Shown piece by piece: positions 19,271-27,456 of a DNA stretch of 64,000 nucleotides (positions are counted from its first letter, which is position 1; the number at the start of each line of letters is the position of its first letter). The notes below the pieces were generated by a model. The model searched no databases and was not told the DNA's origin. It saw nothing but the letters and a program-made list of their open reading frames with translations. The position numbers were made by a program, and so were the translations under genes. The DNA comes from a bacterium (GTDB lineage: Bacteria > Arandabacterota > Arandabacteria > Arandabacterales > Arandabacteraceae). The DNA is taken from assembly GCA_029933125.1 (NCBI GenBank), contig JAOZOU010000003.1, positions 124,001-188,000 on the forward strand, given 5' to 3'.

Positions 19271-20476
19271 ATGAATGTTCTTGTATTCGACAGCGAGGCC
19301 TATGGCGTTGAGTATCTTCTTTGGCGGTCAAGTGATGATACTGTGCTTGCAAGGGGAAGCGTAACGGGTATCGGAGGACGCACAGCTATCCTCAAGCACC
19401 AGGTTGGTGTCGAGACAACCCATCAGTTAGTTGAGGAGATTGCAAGTTGTAGATCGGCGATCAAGTGGATAGTTAACAGCATTACAGATGGCAAGATTGG
19501 AGCCCTGAAGGAGTTGAGTGAGATCGAGGCAGTCGGTCACAGGGTGGCTCATGGAGCAAGCAAGTATACCGAGCCATCTCTCGTAACAGCTGAGGTAATT
19601 GATGATATCGCTGATTTTGCTGATTTTGCTCCCAAGCACAATCCCTTTAACCTTGAAGGCATCAAGGCAGCTAAAAGCGTTCTTGCAGACGTGCCTCATG
19701 TTGCTGTCTTTGATACATCTTACTATATGACCTTAACTCCTCGGGCTTATCTCTACGGGCTACCTTACAAGTACTATTCACAGTATGGAGTAAGGAAATA
19801 TGGTTTTCACGGTCCATCTCACAGGTATGCCTCCGAAAGAGCTTGTCTTCTTGCAGGATTGCCTTTTGAGAGGGCTCGCATCATTAGTGTGCATCTTGGC
19901 AGGGGAGCAAGTGTTACTGCAACCCTGGGAGGTAGATGCGTTGAAACCTCAATGGGATTCTCACCTCTTGAAGGTCTCGTTATGGAAACACGGAGTGGTG
20001 ATGTGGATCCCGAAGCCATAATCTACATAATGGGCAAGGAGGAGCTGTCATTGCGAACCCTAAGCGATGTACTCCACAGACGCTCGGGAGTACTTGGTCT
20101 AGCAGGTCTCGGCGACTTTGGCGAAGTTGTGGCAAAGGCAAAGCAGGGAGATGAGCGAGCGAAAAATGCGCTAGAGGTTTTCACACATAGCGTGCGTAAG
20201 TATCTGGGTGCTTTTCTCCTCGAGCTAGGGGGACTCGACGTTCTTGTATTTACAGCTTTTATGGCTGAAGGCTATCCCATTGTAAGAAAGATGGTCTGTG
20301 AGGGCCTTGAGTTTGTCGGCATAAAGCTTGACGAAGAGATAAATAATTCGGTAGTCGATGCCGAGGGTGAAATAAGTGCACAGGACTCTCAGGTCAAAAT
20401 TTATACAGTACCCCACAATGAAGAGCTCATAATAGCTAGGCGCGTGTACAAGGCACTAAAAGGCAATCCCCTTTGA
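19271..20476 (+). CDS. ackA: Acetate/butyrate kinase-family protein with altered active-site motifs
   Basis: 401 residues, full length for acetate kinase, which makes ATP from acetyl phosphate. Family stretches are clear: AVGHRVAHGASKY, KYGFHGPSHRYASERA, ETSMGFSPLEGL, METRSGDVDP and NEELIIARR, keeping the equivalents of Arg91, His180, Arg241 and Glu384 of the Methanosarcina enzyme. However, the N-terminal NAGSSSLK loop is replaced by DSEAYGVE, HLGNGSS has become HLGRGAS, and the adenosine motif GIGEN is FMAEG. These changes affect phosphate and nucleotide contacts, so substrate or activity may differ. It has its own promoter and lies 27 kb from pta. The family assignment is firm; acetate kinase activity is uncertain. 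Confidence 0.75.
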   Translation: MNVLVFDSEAYGVEYLLWRSSDDTVLARGSVTGIGGRTAILKHQVGVETTHQLVEEIASCRSAIKWIVNSITDGKIGALKELSEIEAVGHRVAHGASKYTEPSLVTAEVIDDIADFADFAPKHNPFNLEGIKAAKSVLADVPHVAVFDTSYYMTLTPRAYLYGLPYKYYSQYGVRKYGFHGPSHRYASERACLLAGLPFERARIISVHLGRGASVTATLGGRCVETSMGFSPLEGLVMETRSGDVDPEAIIYIMGKEELSLRTLSDVLHRRSGVLGLAGLGDFGEVVAKAKQGDERAKNALEVFTHSVRKYLGAFLLELGGLDVLVFTAFMAEGYPIVRKMVCEGLEFVGIKLDEEINNSVVDAEGEISAQDSQVKIYTVPHNEELIIARRVYKALKGNPL

Positions 20477-20530
20477 TGGCATTTCTTTGGTTTGAGTTCT
20501 TTATCCGATTGACTAGCCGTCTATCCTGAT

Positions 20531-21046
20531 ATGGAGCTCCAGCGGACATCTCTGGCCGGAATTGGCATTTTCACTGCCATAGGCGTTGGTCTTGGTTTTT
20601 CGCTTGCTGGTGTTCCAAATGTTGAACCTTTATCTGCAGTAGCCTTTGTTGCAGGTTATCTCCTGGGCCGATCTTCTGGAATTGTTGTTGGGGGTCTATC
20701 TATCTTGCTTTTTTCACTCTTCAATCCTCTGGGGCCCCCGGTTCCAGGTGTGCTTGCGGCGCAGGTGGTTGCAATGAGCTTTATAGGTCTTCTTGGAGCA
20801 TTTTGGAGGAGTCTAGTTGCTGCTGGTTTCAAGAATGCACTTGTTGCTGCCGCATTGGGTGCAATTGGAACACTCATCTACAGTCTGGCGACCGATGTAG
20901 CCCTTGCTGCATCCATTGGCAAACTCAGGCATCCTTTGCCCATCGTGATTGCGGGTCTGCCTTTTTCGCTTGTCCACACCCTCTCCAATGGTGCAATATT
21001 CTTTGGAGTTGGTCTAGTTCTTCGGAGGAGGTATCCACCATCCTAG
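20531..21046 (+). CDS. ECF transporter S-component-like membrane protein
   Basis: 171 residues with about five hydrophobic segments: TSLAGIGIFTAIGVGLGFSL, LSAVAFVAGYLLG, GIVVGGLSILLFSLF, VLAAQVVAMSFIGLLGAFW and a C-terminal pair. The loop SLFNPLGPPVPGV and the overall size match substrate-binding (S) components of energy-coupling-factor transporters for vitamins or metals. No ECF ATPase or T-component lies nearby. The end overlaps the region where the next gene, a TonB-receptor-like barrel, probably starts, suggesting a two-membrane uptake route for one small nutrient. No good ribosome site is seen before the ATG. The substrate cannot be told. Confidence 0.6.
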   Translation: MELQRTSLAGIGIFTAIGVGLGFSLAGVPNVEPLSAVAFVAGYLLGRSSGIVVGGLSILLFSLFNPLGPPVPGVLAAQVVAMSFIGLLGAFWRSLVAAGFKNALVAAALGAIGTLIYSLATDVALAASIGKLRHPLPIVIAGLPFSLVHTLSNGAIFFGVGLVLRRRYPPS

Positions 21047-21066
21047 GCAAGCCAGGTCGGGCAGGT

Positions 21067-22776
21067 GTGATAGCTCTTATCTTGTTTCTTATGGGGTCTG
21101 GAACTTCTTTTGCGATCACTTCCAGCGAGGAAGTCACATGTGGAGCGAGCTTGACGGAGCGTGAGATTCTCGATGTTTCCTCCATATCACCTCTTGAAGC
21201 GCTCATCTTGAATGCTTGCTTCGACGTTATCCTTTATGGTTCCTATGGTCAGCGTATGAGTGTGGCACGCTACTTGGGTAAGCCCCGATGGACAGGCTAT
21301 ATGCTTGACGGGATCCCTCTTTCTGATCCCCAGTTAGAAGATTTTGATGGCTCATGGCTGCCGCGAGCAGGCATAAGCAAGGTTATCATCACAGACGATC
21401 GGAAGGGATCTCTGCAAGGCTCACACTCCGTTGATCTTGTAACAAGGCACGAGGAAGACAGTATTCCGACAAGTCTCATTGGAATCTGGTGGGGTGATTT
21501 TGCCTCGAGGGCTCTCGACTTCACTTTTACAAGGTCAGTTGGTCGGGCAAGTATTCTCGGTGCCTATGAGGATGTGGCATCCAATGGATGGCTTGGTGGA
21601 AGCTATGACAGCCAGAGATATCTTGGCAAAGTTGAGACCAAAGTAGCTGGCATTGATCTTAGCCTCTGGGCTCTGGGTTACACTGGAAAAGTGGGGTCGA
21701 TAGATTCTTGTTCAAGTGGGGGAGCGGGAGAGCTAACCACTACAAAAAGGAGGCAGGTGGCAGCTTCGGTGATGGACAGCCTCTGGCAGGTTAGCCTCTG
21801 GCATCTTAAGGCAAAGGATGTTCAAGCTGGTGGTGAGGACCTCCTCAAGAGTTACGATGGCGTGATCTTGAATCTGAGAACGAGGCTGGGAAAGCTTCGT
21901 CCCTTGGTGAAGGTGGGATTCGGTTCCAAGCGTTACAGCAGAACGGGTGCTGCAACCTCAACCAGTGACTATTGGGGTTGGCTTAGGGTTGTCAAGGGGG
22001 CGAGAACGAGTATAGATGCAGAGGCAGGGGTTATCAGGAACTCGGACTTTGGTTTTGACTTCGCTTGTCGGCTGTCTCTCAAGCACCGCCACACCGCGAA
22101 TCAGATATTTGGTCTGAACTTCAAACGTGAGTTCATTTATCCGGGTCTTGAGTGGTTACTCAGGAAGAATGATGGTTCGCTTGACAGTGAGAAATTGATA
22201 GACCTTAGAGGACAGTGGAAGGTCAAATTTGATAGGGTAGTTCTCGCACTTACAGCCTTTGGTTCACGCTATTCCGATGCTCTCTTGTGGCGAGGCGACA
22301 GCTTGGCTAAAGATACTCTTACCCCTAGTGACTTCACCGCTTATGGCTTTGAAACGTGCCTCGAGATGGGCCTCGGTGGGTTTGCAAGAGGAAGTGTCTC
22401 GTATCTCTATTGTGGAATGAGAACAGGGGATGGAGATCGAATCAACTTGAGGCCAACTCACACTCTGGCGTTCTATTTCAATGTCGAGCCTCGTTTGAGC
22501 AAGCATGTCACGATCGGAACTTCACTTGGGGGAAGATGGGTATCTAACCTCGATATTTCAAGCCGAATTGCTCAGTGTAGATCCTGTTGTCCTCAGGCCA
22601 ATGTCCAACCATCTTATCTCGATGCCATACTAGTAGCCTATATTTCGATTGACCAGAGCAGAGCCTTTGTGCGCATCAGGAATCTCCTGGATGAGACAAT
22701 TGTGCCCGTCTTAAGCAGGCCAGCTTTACCTGGAAGGAGCTACGAATTTGGTATGGCTTGGCACCTCCTTGACTGA
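21067..22776 (+). CDS. TonB-dependent-receptor-like outer-membrane protein
   Basis: About 569 residues from GTG at 21067. A hydrophobic signal (ALILFLMGSGTSFA) is followed by a short plug-like stretch with LDGIPLSDPQ, the usual plug motif, then about 400 residues of alternating strands. The end, RIRNLLDETIVPVLSRP then PGRSYEFGMAW, is the typical TonB-receptor C-terminus. It is small for the family (usually 600-1,000). An alternative start, ATC at 21040, lies 8 bases after a strong GGAGGAGG (21024-21031) and would add GKPGR, giving the signal peptide its missing positive charges. It is probably an importer working with the upstream S-like protein. Confidence 0.65.
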   Translation: MIALILFLMGSGTSFAITSSEEVTCGASLTEREILDVSSISPLEALILNACFDVILYGSYGQRMSVARYLGKPRWTGYMLDGIPLSDPQLEDFDGSWLPRAGISKVIITDDRKGSLQGSHSVDLVTRHEEDSIPTSLIGIWWGDFASRALDFTFTRSVGRASILGAYEDVASNGWLGGSYDSQRYLGKVETKVAGIDLSLWALGYTGKVGSIDSCSSGGAGELTTTKRRQVAASVMDSLWQVSLWHLKAKDVQAGGEDLLKSYDGVILNLRTRLGKLRPLVKVGFGSKRYSRTGAATSTSDYWGWLRVVKGARTSIDAEAGVIRNSDFGFDFACRLSLKHRHTANQIFGLNFKREFIYPGLEWLLRKNDGSLDSEKLIDLRGQWKVKFDRVVLALTAFGSRYSDALLWRGDSLAKDTLTPSDFTAYGFETCLEMGLGGFARGSVSYLYCGMRTGDGDRINLRPTHTLAFYFNVEPRLSKHVTIGTSLGGRWVSNLDISSRIAQCRSCCPQANVQPSYLDAILVAYISIDQSRAFVRIRNLLDETIVPVLSRPALPGRSYEFGMAWHLLD

Positions 22777-22787
22777 AGTTATTAGGC

Positions 22788-22817
22788 TTGACACATCAAA
22801 GAAATCAGGGGTAGGCT
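22788..22817 (+). promoter_or_regulatory. Possible sigma-70-type promoter before the nitroreductase gene
   Basis: TTGACA (22788-22793) and TAGGCT (22812-22817) are 18 bases apart. Transcription would begin near 22824, almost at the ATG at 22827, so the transcript would be nearly leaderless. No ribosome site is seen close to this ATG. Confidence 0.35.
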
Positions 22818-22826
22818 TGAAGCGCT

Positions 22827-23513
22827 ATGAGGACACTTTTGGTGAGTTTCTTGCTGTTGGGCTTATCCTTTAGACTTGCAACCTATGAGGTTGCAATAGC
22901 CCTTCCTGAGCCTAAACTTCGAGGAATGTCAGTTGAAGAGGCAATCAGGTCGCGGAGATCGATAAGAAGCTACTCAGGAGACAGTCTCAGCTTGGTTCAG
23001 CTTTCCCAGATCCTTTTTGCCGCTCAAGGAATCACTGGCAAAAGAGGAGATAAGCTTCTGAGAGCTGCCCCGTCAGCTGGTGCCACCTATCCCCTCGAGG
23101 TTTACGTTTTCGTAGGAAGGGTTAGGGGTATTGCATCGGGCATCTACCACTATGTCCCTGATACCCATAGCCTCGAGGTTCTAAGAATAGGTGATTTCAC
23201 AGACAGTTTAGCGCTTGCATGCCTTGGACAAAGCATGCCAAGGGAAGCAGCGATCTCAGTGGTTTTGACCTGCGTTCCGGAGCGCACGACCAGGATCTAC
23301 GGTGAAAGGGGAATGCGATACATATACATGGAAGCGGGGCATGTGAGTGAGAACATATGTCTGGAAGCGATATCACTGGGCTTGGGAGCAGTACCTGTGG
23401 GTGCTTTCTACGACGAGGTGCTCAATCGACTCATTGGTGTGGACACACAGAAAGAAATGGCGATCTATGTCAACTGCATAGGCAAGCCTGCCAAGCGAGG
23501 TGAACGCAAGTGA
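22827..23513 (+). CDS. Nitroreductase-family (SagB/ThcOx-like) flavoprotein with signal peptide
   Basis: 228 residues. The N-terminal 25 or so are hydrophobic (LLVSFLLLGLSFRLA), suggesting export or membrane anchoring, which is unusual but known for this group. The flavin-binding start is IRSRRSIRSYSGDSLSL (about 41-57), followed by SQILFAAQGI, RAAPSAGATYPLEVYV (about 86-101) and a C-terminal GLGAVPVGAFYDE. This is the arrangement of SagB-type nitroreductases. Members oxidise azolines or reduce quinones, so the substrate is open. It overlaps the CvpA gene by four bases (GTGA). Confidence 0.8.
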   Translation: MRTLLVSFLLLGLSFRLATYEVAIALPEPKLRGMSVEEAIRSRRSIRSYSGDSLSLVQLSQILFAAQGITGKRGDKLLRAAPSAGATYPLEVYVFVGRVRGIASGIYHYVPDTHSLEVLRIGDFTDSLALACLGQSMPREAAISVVLTCVPERTTRIYGERGMRYIYMEAGHVSENICLEAISLGLGAVPVGAFYDEVLNRLIGVDTQKEMAIYVNCIGKPAKRGERK

Positions 23514-23995
23514 ATTGGCTTGACATGGGAATTCTGGTTCTAATAGCAGCTGGCTTCATCCACGGTGTGATCAAGGGAGCGATTCAAGAGATATTTGCTG
23601 CACTTGCGATAGTTGTTGGAGTCATCGGAGCTGGCAAAGTGGCTGGGGCTCTTGAGCCTGTGACTTCGGACTTATCGCATCCAGTTGCTGCCAAGGTATT
23701 TGTCTTTGTCGTAGCTTTCCTGGTGATAGCAGTTGTGATTGGCTTGATTGGAAAAGCCTTTTCAGGTCTTGCCAAAGCTGCTGGATTGAGAGCCATTGAC
23801 AGATTCATAGGCGGGATTGTTGGAGCCTGCGTTGTTGCAATCGTCATAGGTATTATTCTTACACTCCTTGAGAAATTCGGTGTTGATGCAACGCTAGGTA
23901 ATAGGTCCTCACTTGCCATTTATCTTTTACGAGGTGTCAAGGCTCTCGCTGGCTTCCTTCCCGGGGCAATCACCGGAGCTCAGGAGGCGCTTTAG
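23510..23995 (+). CDS. CvpA-family inner-membrane protein
   Basis: 161 residues with four hydrophobic segments. The start MNWLDMGILVLIAAGFIHGV followed by KGAIQEIF is the CvpA signature, continuing through VFVFVVAFLVIAVVIGLIG and RAIDRFIGGIVGACVVAIVI. CvpA proteins are linked to colicin V production and envelope stress resistance, with no known reaction. Translation starts at a GTG that shares bases with the nitroreductase stop, so the two are coupled. Confidence 0.85.
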   Translation: MNWLDMGILVLIAAGFIHGVIKGAIQEIFAALAIVVGVIGAGKVAGALEPVTSDLSHPVAAKVFVFVVAFLVIAVVIGLIGKAFSGLAKAAGLRAIDRFIGGIVGACVVAIVIGIILTLLEKFGVDATLGNRSSLAIYLLRGVKALAGFLPGAITGAQEAL

Positions 23996-24006
23996 GGGGA
24001 AGTTCC

Positions 24007-25080
24007 TTGAAATTTGCTTTCATAATGTCAGGGGGAAAGGGAAAGCGATTCTGGCCACTCAGTCGAGCCAGTAGGGCAAAACAGCTTGTGAAGCTCTTCA
24101 ATGGCAAGACCCTTCTAGAACTGACCATCGAAAGGCTCCAGCCTATTTTTCACGAGGATGAAATAGTTGTGATAACTCAGGAGATTCAGGTTGATGCCAC
24201 ACGCGAGGTTTTGCAAAATTGGCCGAAGATCAAGATCCTCGTCGAACCGGTCGGCAAAAACACTGCTCCATGTATTGCTTATGCCACAACCTATGCTCTC
24301 GAGACCCATGGGGATTGTATTCTCACTTTCCTGCCTGCTGACCACTCCATTGCCAGGAAGGATGTTTTTCGGGATGTCCTTGAAGCAACTTCGATGTTCG
24401 CTTCTGAGCACAATGATATAGTTACGATTGGCATTACTCCTGACCGCCCTGCAACAGGCTATGGTTACATTGAGATGGGAGACGAGATTTCTCAGGTAAT
24501 GGGTCACACCTTCCGCAGGGTCAAGCGGTTTACGGAGAAGCCATCGCTCGAAGATGCAAGAAAATATCTGGAATCTGGTCGCTACCTTTGGAATGCGGGT
24601 ATCTTTTGTTTCAGGGCTTCAGTGATGCTTGAGGAGCTCGAGAAGTACCTTCCTGAAACAGCTAGTGCCTTTGCCCACCTCAGGCAATTCTATGGTACTC
24701 CAGATGAGAGGCGCCATGTAGAGGCGTGTTACAAGCAGGCTCAGGAGATCTCCATCGATTATGCTGTGATGGAAAAAACAAAGCGTGCAAGTGTTGTACC
24801 TGCAGACATTGGTTGGGACGATCTCGGTAGCTGGGAATCATTTTCAAAGTACCTTAACAAGGATGCTCGAGGCAATCGTATTCATGGTGAGCATGTTGGT
24901 ATCGATACAACCAACTGCATAGTCTATTCTGACCGTCAGGTGGTTGCAAGCCTTGGGATAAGCGATCTTACAATTGTGGTTACTGATGATGCTATTCTGA
25001 TCTCCCACAGGCTTAAAGCTGAAGAAGTTAGGCGAGTTGTTGATTTCCTCGAAGCTCAAGGCATGAAAGAGCTTCTTTAA
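24007..25080 (+). CDS. manC: Mannose-1-phosphate guanylyltransferase
   Basis: 357 residues. It makes GDP-mannose from mannose 1-phosphate and GTP for surface polysaccharides. The nucleotide-binding loop MSGGKGKRFWPLSR is at residues 8-21, followed by EPVGKNTAPCIAYA, FLPADHSI, YGYIEMGDE, FTEKPSLE, WNAGIFCF and DIGWDDLGSWESF. These are all typical of the ManC nucleotidyltransferase domain. There is no C-terminal phosphomannose isomerase domain, so this is the single-function form. The start is TTG, with AGGGGGA about nine bases upstream and 11 bases from the CvpA stop. Confidence 0.9.
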   Translation: MKFAFIMSGGKGKRFWPLSRASRAKQLVKLFNGKTLLELTIERLQPIFHEDEIVVITQEIQVDATREVLQNWPKIKILVEPVGKNTAPCIAYATTYALETHGDCILTFLPADHSIARKDVFRDVLEATSMFASEHNDIVTIGITPDRPATGYGYIEMGDEISQVMGHTFRRVKRFTEKPSLEDARKYLESGRYLWNAGIFCFRASVMLEELEKYLPETASAFAHLRQFYGTPDERRHVEACYKQAQEISIDYAVMEKTKRASVVPADIGWDDLGSWESFSKYLNKDARGNRIHGEHVGIDTTNCIVYSDRQVVASLGISDLTIVVTDDAILISHRLKAEEVRRVVDFLEAQGMKELL

Positions 25081-25154
25081 TTACCCCCCCTTTCAAACCT
25101 CCAGGAAATGTTAAATATTACGCTGGCATTTGCCGATATCTAAGGAGGTTGATT

Positions 25155-25529
25155 GTGCAATTGAACAAACTTGAAAGGTTTGCGGTAGTTATTGTGCTTT
25201 TAACGCTCGGGTGTGGCTTCCTGGCTTTGACCATAAGTCGGAGTGGGGGTAAGGCTGACCTCCTTAAAGAAGCTCAAAGCAATTTGGCAGCAGAGCAGCA
25301 ACCCAAGTTCAGGAGGTTGGATCTCAACCAAGCCACACTCGATGAGCTGGTGACACTACCAGGAATCGGACCTACAAGAGCCGAAGCCATCTTGAGATTG
25401 AGGCGACAAAGAGGCGGTTTCAATCAAATTGATGACTTGCTTGCCGTCAGGGGGATAGGGAAGCGAACGCTCGAACTCATAGAGCCCTATGTTTGCATAG
25501 GGAAGGCTGTATCCAAGGACCACGAGTGA
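25155..25529 (+). CDS. ComEA-like helix-hairpin-helix DNA-binding protein
   Basis: 124 residues. GTG at 25155 is preferred to TTG at 25149 because AAGGAGG (25142-25148) is six bases before it. A single N-terminal membrane helix (FAVVIVLLTLGCGFLALTI) anchors the protein. The C-terminal part has two helix-hairpin-helix units: LDLNQATLDELVTLPGIGP (about 58-76) and DDLLAVRGIGKRTLELI (about 98-114). This matches ComEA, the periplasmic DNA receptor that pulls DNA in during natural transformation. Type IV pilus genes follow directly and dprA is at 51 kb, so competence is a consistent reading. Confidence 0.85.
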   Translation: MQLNKLERFAVVIVLLTLGCGFLALTISRSGGKADLLKEAQSNLAAEQQPKFRRLDLNQATLDELVTLPGIGPTRAEAILRLRRQRGGFNQIDDLLAVRGIGKRTLELIEPYVCIGKAVSKDHE

Positions 25530-25561
25530 TTGCAGACTGCAAGGACTATTGCAATTTGCAT
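25530..25561 (+). promoter_or_regulatory. Tandem TTGCA-N3-TGCAA dyads, candidate PilR enhancer sites
   Basis: TTGCAGACTGCAA (25530-25542) is a perfect five-base inverted repeat with a three-base spacer. A second copy, TTGCAATTTGCAT (25549-25561), has one mismatch. The centres are 19 bases apart and lie about 115-135 bases upstream of the sigma-54 promoter at 25668, the usual range for activator sites. The same dyad, TTGCATAATGCAA, occurs upstream of pilA. Assignment to PilR is inferred. Confidence 0.5.
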
Positions 25562-25667
25562 TGGACCAGGAAGGGATTTTCCACTGTATGAGATATCTGC
25601 TCTTGGTGTTGCTTGGAAACTTTTGTAAGCGCTATGCAATTTGGGTTGATCGGTGCGGAGATGATGA

Positions 25668-25683
25668 TGGTACGACTATTGCA
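25668..25683 (+). promoter_or_regulatory. Sigma-54 promoter of the pilB operon
   Basis: TGGTACGACTATTGCA fits the -24/-12 consensus TGGCACG-N4-TTGCA at all but one position, with GG and GC ten bases apart. Transcription would start near 25694 and pilB begins at 25740. The rest of the 210-base gap before pilB holds no credible gene. Confidence 0.75.
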
Positions 25684-25739
25684 AAGCATCAACCAACGGT
25701 ATCTTGCGCAAACACTTTAGGAGGGGCACTCAGCTGGCC

Positions 25740-27437
25740 ATGGTGGTAAAGACTGAGATACCGGAAAAGCTTGTTAGTCTAGGCGTTCTAACCCATGAGC
25801 AGGTGGGCCAGGCTATCAAGGAAGCCGAAGCAGCCGGCGTCTCCTTCGAGAAAGCTCTTGTAAAACTGGGATACATGTCGGAGGAGAGGATTTTGGAATT
25901 CCTCGCCCACATCTATGGGGTCGAAGCTGTCAATCCCCTTGCTGCTGATATCCCTCAGGCCGTTCTTAAACTCATCTCTCCTGAGATAGCGATGAAATTC
26001 AAGGCAGTCCCCATATACAAGCATGGAAGAACCCTCGCTGTCGCAATGAGTGATCCAACTGACATGTATGCTCTCAACGATCTCAAGTTCATTACAGGTC
26101 TTGAGATAAAGCCCATGGTTGCAACTGAGACAACGCTGGCAGCAGCTCTCGAACAGTACTACGCAGTCCAGGAAGACCTTGAGGAGATGGTGAAGGGTCT
26201 GGGTGAGGAGGACATTGAGCTTCTTGAGGACACCGAAGAGGATGAGGATGTAGGTGTTGAGGAAGCTGAACAAGCCCCTGTCATAAAGTTCGTCAACTCG
26301 ATGATTGCCGATGCTGTTCGCAAGCAAGCCAGCGATATTCATATTGAACCAGGGGAGAAGTATTTCCGTGTTCGCTTCAGAATAGATGGGTGTCTCCACG
26401 AGGTAATCAAGCAGCCTGCGAAGATGAAAGGTCCGATTATCTCGAGGATAAAGATCATGTCGGAGCTTGATATAGCAGAGAAGCGTCTTCCTCAGGATGG
26501 GAGAATCAAGCTGAGAGTAGATAACAAAACGATAGACATCCGAGTTTCTACTCTGCCAACCATTTTCGGTGAGAAAGTGGTGATGCGAATCCTTGACCGA
26601 AGCAACCTGATGCTCGATCTCAACCGATTTGGTTTTGAGGAAAATGCTCTCAAGAGCTTCAAGCAGGCTATTGAAGCACCTTATGGAATGGTGCTTGTCA
26701 CAGGTCCAACAGGTAGCGGGAAAACAACAACTCTCTATTCAGCACTCAACTGGATCAATCGCCCTGACGTTAACATAATGACGTCGGAGGATCCAGTTGA
26801 ATACAATCTCGAAGGCATAAACCAGGTCCAGATAAACGAAGAGATTGGTTTGACTTTTGCAAAATCCTTGAGGGCTTTCCTTCGCCAGGATCCCAACATA
26901 ATAATGGTAGGTGAGATACGCGATACTGAAACAGCCGAAATTGCAATAAAGGCGGCCCTAACGGGACACCTTGTTCTCTCAACTATTCATACCAATGATG
27001 CCCCCAGCACAATTGACCGCCTAGTTGATATGGGGATTCAACCTTTCCTTGTTGCGGCTTCACTTAATCTTATTCTCGCCCAGAGACTTGTCCGCAAGAT
27101 ATGTCCTAAGTGCAGAACCCAGATTCAAGTGCATCCTGAGATATTGAGAGGCCTAGGGATTCCTGAAGAGGAGGCTGCAACATGGAGATTCTACAAGGGC
27201 TCAGGATGTGCAAGTTGTAACAATACCGGCTATTCAGGCAGACAGGGGATATTTGAAGTTATGCCAATCAGTTCGACAATAAGAAAGATGATTCTTGATA
27301 GAAAGTCCACTGATCTCATAAAGAGACAGGCAATTGAAGAAGGCATGCTGACCCTGAGACAAGATGCTCTACGAAAGCTAAGGGCAGGTATAACTACAGT
27401 CGAAGAAGTTTTGAGGGAAACTGCAAAAGACGCTTAG
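25740..27437 (+). CDS. pilB: Type IV pilus extension ATPase PilB
   Basis: 565 residues, a cytoplasmic hexameric ATPase that powers pilus assembly with PilC. The N-terminal MshEN-like domain (PEKLVSLGVLTHEQVGQAI) is followed by an acidic linker (about 160-180). Then come ASDIHIEPGEKYFRVRFRID, the Walker A GPTGSGKTTT (about 322-331), the Asp box SEDPVEYNLEGI and the Walker B IIMVGEIRDTETAE. The four-Cys zinc motif CPKC and CASC lies at about 455-490. ATG at 25740 is used; AGGAGGGG (25719-25726) is 13 bases upstream, rather far, and in-frame CTG at 25734 is closer. It is the first gene of the pil cluster, behind a sigma-54 promoter. Confidence 0.95.
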   Translation: MVVKTEIPEKLVSLGVLTHEQVGQAIKEAEAAGVSFEKALVKLGYMSEERILEFLAHIYGVEAVNPLAADIPQAVLKLISPEIAMKFKAVPIYKHGRTLAVAMSDPTDMYALNDLKFITGLEIKPMVATETTLAAALEQYYAVQEDLEEMVKGLGEEDIELLEDTEEDEDVGVEEAEQAPVIKFVNSMIADAVRKQASDIHIEPGEKYFRVRFRIDGCLHEVIKQPAKMKGPIISRIKIMSELDIAEKRLPQDGRIKLRVDNKTIDIRVSTLPTIFGEKVVMRILDRSNLMLDLNRFGFEENALKSFKQAIEAPYGMVLVTGPTGSGKTTTLYSALNWINRPDVNIMTSEDPVEYNLEGINQVQINEEIGLTFAKSLRAFLRQDPNIIMVGEIRDTETAEIAIKAALTGHLVLSTIHTNDAPSTIDRLVDMGIQPFLVAASLNLILAQRLVRKICPKCRTQIQVHPEILRGLGIPEEEAATWRFYKGSGCASCNNTGYSGRQGIFEVMPISSTIRKMILDRKSTDLIKRQAIEEGMLTLRQDALRKLRAGITTVEEVLRETAKDA

Positions 27438-27456
27438 GTGTCATGGAGGGTGTGCT

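Noticed and set aside
25549-25749. 66-codon + frame before pilB
   Set aside because: It runs through the predicted sigma-54 promoter and second TTGCA dyad and lacks a ribosome site or recognisable features.
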